NCBI GenBank assembly: GCA_037147415.1
Contig: JBAWVF010000096.1
Location: 1 to 15,263, forward strand
DNA length: 15,263 bases
From: BOG-933 sp037147415
GTDB lineage: Bacteria; Pseudomonadota; Alphaproteobacteria; Azospirillales; Azospirillaceae
Direction of reading: 5' to 3'
Numbering within the stretch: position 1 is the first letter of the stretch; each line of letters opens with the position of its first letter. The notes below the pieces were generated by a model. The model saw only the letters and a list, made by a program, of their open reading frames with translations, was not told where the DNA came from and ran no database searches. The position numbers and the translations under genes were made by a program. Below, one piece after another: positions 1-6,382 of the stretch.

Positions 1-113
1 TGCCATATCAAGAGAAAGATTGCAAGGATTCAGAAAGTGCCACTGTAGTAGTAGTTGCCGACGCTCTTGGAGCTTTGGAGAAAAGTTATGGATTGCAGAA
101 CCCGCCGACATGA
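1..113 (+). CDS. C-terminal tail of an unidentified upstream gene (partial)
   Basis: Frame 3 is open from the window edge to a TGA at 111-113 and gives about 36 residues, including the hydrophobic stretch ATVVVVADALGALEK and ending in NPPT. The mix of a beta-like stretch followed by a helix looks like real protein more than the other two frames do. It overlaps the next gene's likely ATG (88) by 26 bp, as in a co-transcribed pair. The piece is too short to assign a family. It could also be non-coding, since only one edge is visible. Confidence 0.4.
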   Translation, partial: PYQEKDCKDSESATVVVVADALGALEKSYGLQNPPT

Positions 114-1017
114 AAACTGCATAATTAATCTTCCGCGATGTGATTACCATTTTTCATCACAGCGGAGCTGCTTTATTGGCTTTGGATTTGTAGATAGCCC
201 GCTCGAGGTTGATATTCTTAAGTCAATTTTAGAAAAATATAATATTGTTCCTGTTGAGGCAGGCTCGTCAACCGAGCAAGGTTTGGTTTTTTGTGGAAAA
301 ATTTGTTCACAAATTATAACAAGCCAATTTTGCGCTATATTGTTAAATAGCTCATCAATTAATAGCGTTACAGTTCCTAATGCAAATGTAAATATAGAAT
401 ATGGGATGATGCTTGGTTTTAATAAATATATTATTCCTTTTGTTAGAGAGGGCCAACAACTTCCATTTAATGTGCGGGGAATTGATATGGTTTTTTACAA
501 TAGTACAAACTTTAAGGAGAAAGCTACTAAGGCAATAGAAAAATCCATACAAAGTACCACTACACAAATTCCTTCTGATACAACCTTTAATTATAAGCTT
601 AACATGTTTTTATTATTAAATAACGTTGTGGTTGCTCCGCTTAGCAACCAAGGAGATATGGAGGTATTTCACCTAGGCAATCACTTTGGCTTTAATATGC
701 TCCATGATTTTTCAGGATTTAAATATGTTTATTTCGGATCCTTTCAGTCATTATTAGCTAATGAAGCTGTTCTACGAATAATAAAACTTTCTCAATTGCT
801 AGTTGAGCGAGTTCGCTCTATTCCTGAGAGAATGAAGATTGGGGCCACTACTGAAGGCCAGACAACGTTAATAATAAAGTTTTTAGAAAATCTTGAAATA
901 TGGGTGTTGTCTAATTCTGAAGAAACAAAATCGACTATCTCAAATTTGCTGCCTAGTGATTTTCCATTCAAAATTCGAATAATTTCAATAAAAGAGCTTG
1001 AAAACTCCATGCCATAA
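88..1017 (+). CDS. TIR-like / deoxyribosyltransferase-like domain protein, putative effector
   Basis: The ATG at 88 has a GGAG at 77-80, seven bases upstream, so I prefer it to the TTG at 55; this gives 309 aa. Residues about 28-150 look like an alpha/beta nucleotide-handling fold: a first strand (CFIGFGF), a helix, 'NIVPVEAG', a strand 'FCAILLN', then 'PNANVNIEYGMMLGFNKYIIPF' broken here as PNANVNIEYG followed by MMLGFNKYIIPF. That segment matches the NPNVxxExG...GKPVI pattern of TIR-like and nucleoside 2-deoxyribosyltransferase-like domains, with E104 as candidate catalytic Glu. In those families the domain hydrolyses NAD or nucleotides. The C-terminal half (about 170-309) is unrecognised and could be a sensor. 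Cysteines are common near the N-terminus (C3, C11, C18, C28). The gene is far more AT-rich than everything downstream, which suggests transfer. The fold assignment comes from motif reading only; a defence role is inference. Confidence 0.6.
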   Translation: MDCRTRRHENCIINLPRCDYHFSSQRSCFIGFGFVDSPLEVDILKSILEKYNIVPVEAGSSTEQGLVFCGKICSQIITSQFCAILLNSSSINSVTVPNANVNIEYGMMLGFNKYIIPFVREGQQLPFNVRGIDMVFYNSTNFKEKATKAIEKSIQSTTTQIPSDTTFNYKLNMFLLLNNVVVAPLSNQGDMEVFHLGNHFGFNMLHDFSGFKYVYFGSFQSLLANEAVLRIIKLSQLLVERVRSIPERMKIGATTEGQTTLIIKFLENLEIWVLSNSEETKSTISNLLPSDFPFKIRIISIKELENSMP

Positions 1018-1132
1018 AATTTCATTGTGTCTCCATCCAGATCATTCTCACACTTACCAGACACAAGAATAACCAGCCAGACCACTAGCCAAGCAATTGT
1101 GAAGCGCAGCTTTGCCCGCTACGGTGCGGCCA

Positions 1133-1155
1133 CCGGCGGGGAATGGCCCCGCCGG
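1133..1155 (+). repeat. Hairpin H1, perfect 9-bp GC stem
   Basis: CCGGCGGGG (1133-1141) and CCCCGCCGG (1147-1155) are perfect reverse complements around the 5-base loop AATGG. No T-run follows, so this is not a classical intrinsic terminator. It lies directly 5' of hairpin H2 and the small ORF, in what would be that ORF's leader. Confidence 0.75.
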
Positions 1156-1158
1156 CAA

Positions 1159-1201
1159 CCTGAGGAGAACAGGCATGACAGAATGCCACTTCTCCTTCAG
1201 G
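1159..1201 (+). promoter_or_regulatory. Hairpin H2 enclosing the ribosome binding site and start codon of a small ORF
   Basis: CCTGAGGAGAA (1159-1169) pairs with TTCTCCTTCAGG (1190-1201), 11 pairs with a single bulged T. A 2x2 internal loop follows, then GGCAT (1172-1176) pairs with ATGCC (1183-1187) around the loop GACAGA. The stem contains the Shine-Dalgarno AGGAG (1163-1167), and the ATG of the small ORF (1175-1177) sits at the top of the inner stem. Translation would be blocked while the hairpin holds. The 3' arm also has a competing partner downstream (1251-1258). Confidence 0.6.
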
Positions 1202-1255
1202 CTCACGGTTACGTTTTGGCGGATCACGATCCGCCTGACGATCAACCGCACCTGA
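1175..1255 (+). CDS. Small ORF, 26 codons, beta-strand-like peptide
   Basis: ATG at 1175 is preceded by AGGAG (1163-1167) at a good 7-base spacing, and the frame runs to TGA at 1253-1255. The peptide begins MTECHF and then alternates hydrophobic and Thr/Arg residues (FSFRLTVTF, then ITIRLTI), the pattern of an amphipathic beta strand or hairpin, and is strongly basic with no acidic residue after position 3. The function is unknown. The SD and start are folded into H2, and a strong GC hairpin lies six bases after the stop. It may be a real regulated microprotein, or the peptide may be a by-product of a structured element whose palindromes force this codon pattern. Confidence 0.45.
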   Translation: MTECHFSFRLTVTFWRITIRLTINRT

Positions 1256-1258
1256 AGG
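1194..1258 (+). repeat. Nested inverted repeat H3, alternative to H2
   Basis: CCTTCAGG (1194-1201) is the perfect complement of CCTGAAGG (1251-1258). Nested inside are CGGTT (1206-1210) with AACCG (1244-1248), and GGCGGAT (1218-1224) with ATCCGCC (1229-1235) around CACG. The outer 5' arm is the same sequence used as the 3' arm of H2, so the two folds exclude each other. Confidence 0.6.
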
Positions 1259-1261
1259 CGG

Positions 1262-1288
1262 GCGGGGGGAGAAGCAACCTCCCCCCGC
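1262..1288 (+). repeat. Hairpin H4, perfect 10-bp GC stem
   Basis: GCGGGGGGAG (1262-1271) pairs with CTCCCCCCGC (1279-1288) around the loop AAGCAAC. It begins six bases after the small ORF's stop, where a terminator would be expected, but no T-tract follows. The left part (GGAGAAG, 1268-1274) could also pair with CTTCTCC (1189-1195). Confidence 0.7.
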
Positions 1289-1384
1289 TGCCTGATAACT
1301 GAAATGGTGCCCCTGTTGGATTCGGTTGTCAACGCTGATATCTTGTCTTGTACGGATGATGGCGCGGCGGTGAGGAAGACGGCG

Positions 1385-1636
1385 ATGAGCGTGGCAACGT
1401 TTGACAAGCTGGTTTACCTGGAAACCCTCAAAGCGGCCGGAGTAGCCGACGACCAGGCACGCGCTCATGCCCACGCTCTTGATGAAGCCTTGCGTGACAG
1501 TGTTGCGACCAAGGCCGACGTCGAACGGCTTGAGCGCAAAATGGAAGCCATGGAATTACGGCTCACGATTAAGCTTGGCGCCATGATCGGTGCCGGAGTG
1601 GCCTTTCTTTCGGCGATCAAATTCTTCGGACACTAG
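1385..1636 (+). CDS. DUF1640-like small coiled-coil protein with C-terminal membrane segment
   Basis: Start ATG 1385 has AGGAAG six bases upstream, so I prefer it to the GTG/ATG positions further 5' in the same frame; the product is 83 aa. It begins with the pattern seen in DUF1640/CCDC90-type proteins (MSVATFDKLVYLETLKAAGV), then an Ala-rich helix of about 20 residues, a coiled coil (TKADVERLERKMEAMELRL) and a C-terminal hydrophobic segment (LGAMIGAGVAFLSAIKFF) that should anchor it in the inner membrane. Bacterial members often lie near mobile or defence genes and have no firm role. It ends seven bases before the acyl-CoA synthetase start, so the two are probably co-transcribed, although no functional link is evident. 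Confidence 0.75.
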   Translation: MSVATFDKLVYLETLKAAGVADDQARAHAHALDEALRDSVATKADVERLERKMEAMELRLTIKLGAMIGAGVAFLSAIKFFGH

Positions 1637-1642
1637 AGTTGA

Positions 1643-3172
1643 ATGCCCCCTGCCCTGCCCGCTCAACTCAACATCGCCCGTCATTGTTTGTCCGAGCAGG
1701 CGCGCACCTGCCCGGACAAAACCGCGCTGATCATCGTCGGTGAGGGCGGGGTTGCGCGCTCGTGGAGCTATCGCACGCTCGACCTGATGGTGCGGCGGCT
1801 GGCGGGCGGACTGCTGGCGGCGGGAGCGCAGCCGGGCCAGCGCTTGATGATCCGGATGGATAATGACCTGCCCTATATCCTGGCGTTTTTCGGCGGGTTG
1901 GCGGCCGGGCTGGTATCGTTTCCTTCGTCGGCGGCGCTAACCGAGGAAGAAGCCGATTTTTTACGGAAGGACTCGGGTGCCGCGCTGGTGGCGGTCTCGG
2001 GTGAACTCGCCTTTCACCATGACTTGCCTGCAAGCCTGCGGGTGTTCGACGCCACCGACGTGCTGACCCTGGCCGCCACCGGTCCGGAAATCGACTATGC
2101 CGAGACCACTGCCGATGATCCGGCCTTTTTGATTTATACCTCGGGCACCACCGGACGGCCGAAAGGCGTGCTGCACGGTCACCGGGTCGCCATCGGACGC
2201 CGGCCGATGTATCGGGGCTGGTATGGCATTTCGGCGGACGACACCGTGCTTCATGCCGGCGCGTTCAACTGGACTTATACGCTTGGGGTCGGGTTGCTCG
2301 ACCCGTGGGCGAGTGGCGCCACGGCGGTACTCTATAACGGCCCGCCCGATCCGGCGATTTGGCCGCGTCTGATCCGCGACCATCGCGTGACCCTGTTCGC
2401 CACCGTGCCGAGTCTCTATCGCCGCATTTTGAAATATGGCGATCTGTCGGGCGACTCGCTTGCCACCCTGCGCCACGGCCTGACCGCGGGCGAGGCTCTG
2501 GCCCCGGCCTTACTGGAATCCTGGCGCAAACGCACCGGCAAGCCGCTTTATGAAGCGCTGGGCATGAGCGAAATTTCAACCTATGTCTCAACCGGCCCCG
2601 GCATGGTGATCAAACCGGGCAGCCCCGGACGCCCGCAAGCCGGACGCCGAGTCGCCATTCTCGACCCCGACGCCCCCCCCGATGAAGCCCGCGAATTACC
2701 GCCCGGCGCAATCGGCCTGCTGGCCATTCACCGCTCGGATCCCGGTTTAATGCTGGGCTATTGGCGCCGTCCCGAAGAAGAGGCGCTGGTGCGGCGTGGC
2801 GATTGGTTTGCCGGTGGCGATCTCGCCCATTTGGACGAAGACGGCTATGTGTGGTTCCATGGCCGCAACGACGACATTCTGAATACCGCCGGCTATCGGC
2901 TCTCACCGCTGGAAATCGAACACACGCTGGCCCGGCATCCCGCCGTCGCCGATGTTGCGGTCGGGGAAACCGTGCTTGCCGACGATCTGGCGGTTCTAAC
3001 CGCCTTCGTGGTGGCGAATGGCGCACTCACCGAGTCTGAGCTGCTCGAGTGGGCCGCACCACATTTGGCCGCTTATAAACGACCGCGCAAGGTGCTGTTT
3101 CTGGAGCGTTTGCCGCGGACCGCCAACGGCAAATTACGGCGTCGTGACCTTACGACTCGGCGCGGCGATTGA
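1643..3172 (+). CDS. AMP-forming acyl-CoA synthetase (ANL superfamily)
   Basis: This 509-aa protein has the full set of adenylate-forming ligase motifs: the phosphate loop YTSGTTGRPKG (165-175), YEALGMSE (A5), GDLAHLDEDGYVWFHGRNDDI with the hinge region (A7/A8, about 395-420), and RTANGK with the C-terminal catalytic lysine K497. The enzyme activates a carboxylic acid as acyl-AMP and transfers it to CoA. Length and motif style resemble the benzoate/medium-chain acyl-CoA ligase group, but the substrate cannot be read from the sequence. The Shine-Dalgarno is weak and the start lies seven bases after the small membrane protein gene. The 3' end overlaps the convergent hemerythrin gene by 23 bp. 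Confidence 0.9.
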   Translation: MPPALPAQLNIARHCLSEQARTCPDKTALIIVGEGGVARSWSYRTLDLMVRRLAGGLLAAGAQPGQRLMIRMDNDLPYILAFFGGLAAGLVSFPSSAALTEEEADFLRKDSGAALVAVSGELAFHHDLPASLRVFDATDVLTLAATGPEIDYAETTADDPAFLIYTSGTTGRPKGVLHGHRVAIGRRPMYRGWYGISADDTVLHAGAFNWTYTLGVGLLDPWASGATAVLYNGPPDPAIWPRLIRDHRVTLFATVPSLYRRILKYGDLSGDSLATLRHGLTAGEALAPALLESWRKRTGKPLYEALGMSEISTYVSTGPGMVIKPGSPGRPQAGRRVAILDPDAPPDEARELPPGAIGLLAIHRSDPGLMLGYWRRPEEEALVRRGDWFAGGDLAHLDEDGYVWFHGRNDDILNTAGYRLSPLEIEHTLARHPAVADVAVGETVLADDLAVLTAFVVANGALTESELLEWAAPHLAAYKRPRKVLFLERLPRTANGKLRRRDLTTRRGD

Positions 3173-3542
3173 GAAAGCGCTCTAAGTCCTCGTCATAACG
3201 GATCAAGTGAGTATCGAGGGTTGTCTTCAAGTGCGGCCAGATTTCCGAGATAGTGTCGGTCCGACCGGACGCAAATGATGAAATGAAAACAGAAAGCTCA
3301 GTCAGAATATAGTTGTGACTGCGGCGATGATGAAAAAAGTTTTGAAAATTTGCTTCCTTCATCAGGGTTTCTTCATGGGCAAAATGAAGAAGCATTGAGG
3401 CTTTCAACAGGTTGAGCGCGTTGACTACTTTAGCCGGCTCGATCGAAATTTCAGAAACCAAACGACATATTTCGGCCCCGATCGCCTCCATGTCCTGGTG
3501 CTCAGTCTCGTTAGTGGCGGCATAGGCATGCGCTGTGGACAT
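3150..3542 (-). CDS. Hemerythrin-like oxygen-binding protein
   Basis: I place the start at the ATG reading leftward from 3542 (130 aa): it has GAGGTG six bases upstream and the hemerythrin fold begins just after it. A longer version to 3650 would add a 36-residue unrelated leader. The seven di-iron ligands are visible: H15, H53 and E57 (HFAHEE), H72 and H76 (HHRRSH), H112 and D117 (HLIRYD). Such proteins bind O2 reversibly or act as O2/NO sensors or stores in the cytoplasm. It is a single-domain form with no sensor partner. It is transcribed away from trpB and converges on the acyl-CoA synthetase, overlapping its 3' end. Confidence 0.88.
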   Translation of the reverse strand: MSTAHAYAATNETEHQDMEAIGAEICRLVSEISIEPAKVVNALNLLKASMLLHFAHEETLMKEANFQNFFHHRRSHNYILTELSVFISSFASGRTDTISEIWPHLKTTLDTHLIRYDEDLERFLNRRAES

Positions 3543-3587
3543 ATTCACACCTCGTAGTCGTCTAGTACACTCAGCAAGCTGCGACAA

Positions 3588-3614
3588 ATTGTAGCGGATT
3601 TTTATGAAAAGCAA
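3588..3614 (-). promoter_or_regulatory. Candidate sigma70-type promoter of the hemerythrin gene
   Basis: On the minus strand TTGCTT (complement of 3609-3614) and TACAAT (complement of 3588-3593) are separated by 15 bp, shorter than the ideal 17. The predicted start of transcription near 3581 would leave a leader of about 40 bases before the hemerythrin ATG. No FNR-type palindrome was found. Confidence 0.35.
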
Positions 3615-3759
3615 GCCTAACTTCGACATATCTGCGACGCATGGTCGCATTGCCTTTTATCCGCAACAGTGCCCTCGTACGGGCTCCGGTCAAAAACCCC
3701 TCAAAAACACCGGGTCTTTAAAATATGCGGGTAGCGAGTTATGCTGACCGCCATTCGCG

Positions 3760-3789
3760 GATGCCGTTTCGTCAGTGATGCCCTTTCGT
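3760..3789 (+). repeat. Tandem direct repeat before trpB, 13 bp with 17-bp period
   Basis: GATGCCGTTTCGT (3760-3772) and GATGCCCTTTCGT (3777-3789) differ at one base and are separated by CAGT. The pair ends ten bases before the first trpB ATG. Two near-identical sites with a 17-bp period could be a regulator binding site or could affect translation initiation. Which protein would bind is unknown. Confidence 0.5.
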
Positions 3790-3798
3790 AAATTATGA

Positions 3799-5019
3799 AT
3801 GCGGGACATGACCCAGCTCAACACCTACCGCGCCGGCCCGGACGAGCGCGGACATTTCGGTCTCTATGGCGGACGTTTCGTCGCCGAGACACTGATGCCG
3901 CTGATTCTGGAGGTGGAAAAGGCTTACGCCGCCGCCAAAGCCGACCCGGAATTTGCGCGCGAAATGCGCTATTACCTGACCGATTATGTCGGACGGCCAA
4001 GTCCGCTGTATCATGCGGCCCGCCTTAGTGCCGAGATCGGCGGCGCCAAAATCTATTTTAAGCGCGAAGAACTGAATCATACCGGCGCCCACAAGATCAA
4101 TAATTGTATCGGTCAGATTCTCTTGGCCAAGCGCATGGGCAAAACCCGAATTATCGCTGAGACCGGAGCCGGCCAACACGGTGTCGCTACCGCCACGGTT
4201 TGTGCGCTGTTCAATCTGCCTTGCACTGTTTATATGGGCGAAGTTGATATCGAACGGCAAAAGCCTAATGTTTTTCGCATGCGGCTATTGGGTGCCGAAG
4301 TAAAGCCGGTCATTTCCGGTTCGCGTACACTTAAAGATGCGATGAACGAGGCGTTACGTGACTGGGTCAGCAATGTCGACGACACTTATTACTTGATCGG
4401 GACCGTTGCCGGCCCCCATCCCTATCCGATGATGGTGCGCGACTTTCAGGCCGTGATCGGGGAAGAGGTTCGCACGCAGATGCTTGCCGCCGAGGGACGC
4501 CTGCCCGACAGTCTGGTTGCGTGTATCGGCGGCGGCTCCAACGCCATGGGGCTGTTCCACCCGTTTCTCGATGATCCGGACGTTGCGATGGTCGGAATCG
4601 AAGCGGCGGGGTTGGGACTGGAGACCGGCAAACATGCCGCCTCGATGGCCGGCGGCGCGCCCGGTGTGCTGCACGGCAACCGCACCTATCTGCTTCAGGA
4701 CGGAGACGGCCAGATTCTTGAAGGTCACTCGATTTCAGCCGGGCTCGATTATCCCGGAGTCGGCCCCGAACATGCGTGGCTGCATGATCTCGGTCGGGTG
4801 CGCTATGAATCGGTAACCGACGCCGAGACCTTGGAAGCCTTCAAACTCTGTTCACGCACCGAAGGCATTCTGCCCGCGCTGGAACCGGCGCATGCGCTGG
4901 CCTGGATCGCCCGCAGTGCCGGCAGTCTGCCGAAAGATCACCTGCTGGTCCTCAACTTGTCCGGTCGCGGCGATAAGGACATTTTCACCGTCGCTTCGGC
5001 TCTGGGAACCTCACTATGA
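3799..5019 (+). CDS. trpB: Tryptophan synthase beta chain
   Basis: The 406-aa product condenses indole with L-serine to tryptophan using PLP, in an alpha2-beta2 complex with TrpA. The PLP lysine is K99 in ELNHTGAHKINN; the acid/base Glu is E121 in AETGAGQHG; the phosphate cup is GGGSN (244-248). Length matches the family (about 390-410). There are two possible starts, 3799 and 3808; neither has a strong Shine-Dalgarno, and the three extra residues do not matter for the fold. In many alphaproteobacteria trpF precedes trpB. Here the upstream neighbour is a divergent hemerythrin, so trpB begins the operon and its promoter should lie in 3543-3798. The last four bases overlap trpA. Confidence 0.97.
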   Translation: MRDMTQLNTYRAGPDERGHFGLYGGRFVAETLMPLILEVEKAYAAAKADPEFAREMRYYLTDYVGRPSPLYHAARLSAEIGGAKIYFKREELNHTGAHKINNCIGQILLAKRMGKTRIIAETGAGQHGVATATVCALFNLPCTVYMGEVDIERQKPNVFRMRLLGAEVKPVISGSRTLKDAMNEALRDWVSNVDDTYYLIGTVAGPHPYPMMVRDFQAVIGEEVRTQMLAAEGRLPDSLVACIGGGSNAMGLFHPFLDDPDVAMVGIEAAGLGLETGKHAASMAGGAPGVLHGNRTYLLQDGDGQILEGHSISAGLDYPGVGPEHAWLHDLGRVRYESVTDAETLEAFKLCSRTEGILPALEPAHALAWIARSAGSLPKDHLLVLNLSGRGDKDIFTVASALGTSL

Positions 5020-5858
5020 GCAGCGCACCCGACACCGGCCGTATCGCACGCCGCTTCGCCGCTTTGGCTGCCGAAGGCCGGGCCGCTTTAATCACTTTCG
5101 TAACCGCCGGCGATCCCGACTCCGGCACCAGCTTGTCTCTGCTGCGCGGTCTGCCGGCCGCCGGTGCCGATCTGATCGAAATCGGCATGCCCTTCACCGA
5201 CCCGATGGCCGATGGCCCGTCGATTCAAGCCGCATCCTTGCGTGCGCTTGCGGCCGGAGCCAGCCTGACGAGTGTGCTGTCGCTGGTTCGCATCTTTCGG
5301 GCCGCCGATGATGAAACCCCGTTGATTCTGATGGGCTATTTCAACCCGATTTATCGCTATGGCGTTGAGCGCTTTCTGGAGGACGCCAAATTTGCCGGGG
5401 TCGATGGCCTGATCGTGGTCGATCTCCCGCCCGAAGAAGACGACGAACTGTGCCTGCCGGCGCTGAAGGCCGGGCTGAGCTTTATTCGCCTCGCCACCCC
5501 CACCACCGATGACGCCCGCCTTCCCGTGGTTATGCAAAACACCTCGGGTTTCGTGTATTATGTTTCGGTTACCGGCATCACCGGCGCCGCCTCCGCCGAC
5601 GAACACGCCGTGGCCGATGCGGTCACCCGGCTACGTCGCTACACCGATCTGCCGGTGGCGGTCGGCTTCGGCATCAAGACCCCGGACCGCGCCGCCGCAA
5701 TCGCCGCCGTGGCCGACGCGGCCGTGGTCGGTTCGGCCATTGTCGACCGCATCGCCGCCGGGCTGGATGCCAATGGCAAGGCCAAGCCGGGTTTGGTTGA
5801 AGAGGTGCTGGGCTTCGTGCGTGAACTGGCCGTCGGCGTGCGCGGGGCGCGGCGGTAG
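5016..5858 (+). CDS. trpA: Tryptophan synthase alpha chain
   Basis: The 280-aa TIM-barrel subunit cleaves indole-3-glycerol phosphate to indole and glyceraldehyde-3-phosphate and passes indole through a tunnel to TrpB. The catalytic residues are visible: E55 in LIEIGMPF and D66 in PMADGP, spaced as in the family. Also present are VTAGDPD near the N-terminus, LMGYFNP, the VVDLPPEE loop, YYVSVTGITGA and the phosphate-binding GFGI...GSAIV region. The ATG overlaps the trpB stop (ATGA), which indicates translational coupling and a 1:1 supply of subunits. Confidence 0.97.
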   Translation: MSSAPDTGRIARRFAALAAEGRAALITFVTAGDPDSGTSLSLLRGLPAAGADLIEIGMPFTDPMADGPSIQAASLRALAAGASLTSVLSLVRIFRAADDETPLILMGYFNPIYRYGVERFLEDAKFAGVDGLIVVDLPPEEDDELCLPALKAGLSFIRLATPTTDDARLPVVMQNTSGFVYYVSVTGITGAASADEHAVADAVTRLRRYTDLPVAVGFGIKTPDRAAAIAAVADAAVVGSAIVDRIAAGLDANGKAKPGLVEEVLGFVRELAVGVRGARR

Positions 5859-5872
5859 GGAGGGAACGGGCC

Positions 5873-6382
5873 ATGCCCGGAATGCTCGACACCGATGACG
5901 ACGACCTGGAATACCATCCCCCCACCCGGGAGGAAGTATTCACGCAGTTAGAAAACTGGCGTCGGCGTCTACACGCGCTTTATGCCGACATCATCTCGTG
6001 GTTACCGGCCGATGCAGGCTATGAGACCGAAATTCGCGATCACATGGCCGACGAGGGGCCGATGCGTCATGCTGGCGTCCCGCCCCAACCGGTGCCGGAA
6101 CTGGTAGTGCGACGCAATAGTCAGCCGGTGCTTATCTTTACGCCGAATGCCTGCTGGATTATCGGTGCGGCGGGACGGATTTATGTGAATGAAGGAAATC
6201 ATAAGACTATTCCACACACATTGGTGGACAGCACATCTCCATTTGTCGAGCGCGGCTGGCGCTTAATTCGTCGCGATCGGGTGCGTCCAGCACTGGGGAA
6301 ACCGATTGACATGAGCAAATGGAGAGGGCTGCCCTTTGACCGACTTCAACTGCTGGCTCTGATGGAGCCCGCGAATGAATGA
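5873..6382 (+). CDS. Unrecognised 169-aa protein, partner of the HEPN gene, inserted in the trp-acc operon
   Basis: The start at 5873 has GGAGG (5859-5863) nine bases upstream, right after the trpA stop; an ATG nine bases further in is possible. I do not recognise a named family. Residues 1-20 are acidic (MLDTDDDD), 22-47 form a helix with the pattern WRRRLHALYADIISWL, and 75-140 are beta-rich (PVLIFTPNACWIIGAAGRIYV, broken as PVLIFTPNACW and IIGAAGRIYV), ending in a basic WRLIRRD segment. There is no signal peptide or membrane span. The 3' end overlaps the next gene by eight bases, so the two products are probably made together. By analogy with two-gene HEPN modules it could be an antitoxin or regulator; that is inference from position only. 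Confidence 0.75.
   Translation: MPGMLDTDDDDLEYHPPTREEVFTQLENWRRRLHALYADIISWLPADAGYETEIRDHMADEGPMRHAGVPPQPVPELVVRRNSQPVLIFTPNACWIIGAAGRIYVNEGNHKTIPHTLVDSTSPFVERGWRLIRRDRVRPALGKPIDMSKWRGLPFDRLQLLALMEPANE

Larger units (their letters stand above)
1018..1384. other. Structured 367-bp intergenic region with several hairpins
   Basis: No long gene is convincing here. Just after the AT-rich gene, an 8-bp inverted repeat TTGTGTCT (1025-1032) / AGACACAA (1059-1066) flanks 26 bases. From 1130 the base composition becomes GC-rich and four stem-loops follow (listed separately), with a small ORF at 1175-1255. From 1290 to 1370 I see no structure or promoter that I would defend. Confidence 0.6.

Noticed and set aside
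1..113. Tail peptide (ATVVVVADALGALEK) slightly resembling the end of eukaryotic LINE reverse transcriptases
   Set aside because: Only about ten hydrophobic, low-information residues are comparable, and the rest does not fit. Too short to claim any retroelement link or contamination.
55..120. Possible frameshift joining the upstream frame-3 tail with the TIR-like gene
   Set aside because: The downstream gene has its own ATG with good GGAG spacing, and 26-bp gene overlaps are common, so two genes explain the data more simply.
1027..1302. 91-codon plus-strand frame from 1027
   Set aside because: It has no Shine-Dalgarno and a Pro/Arg/Gly-rich product, and it overlaps the better-supported 26-codon ORF in another frame.
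1054..1474. Overlapping minus-strand open frames of 117 and 129 codons (1054-1407 and 1085-1474)
   Set aside because: They run through the hairpin cluster and into the well-supported coiled-coil gene on the other strand, with Arg-rich, low-complexity products. They are most likely open because of GC-rich palindromes. A repeat-derived protein cannot be excluded.
3543..3798. Trp leader peptide/attenuator or FNR box upstream of trpB and the hemerythrin
   Set aside because: No short ORF with clustered Trp codons, no terminator-antiterminator pair and no TTGAT-N4-ATCAA-like palindrome was found.
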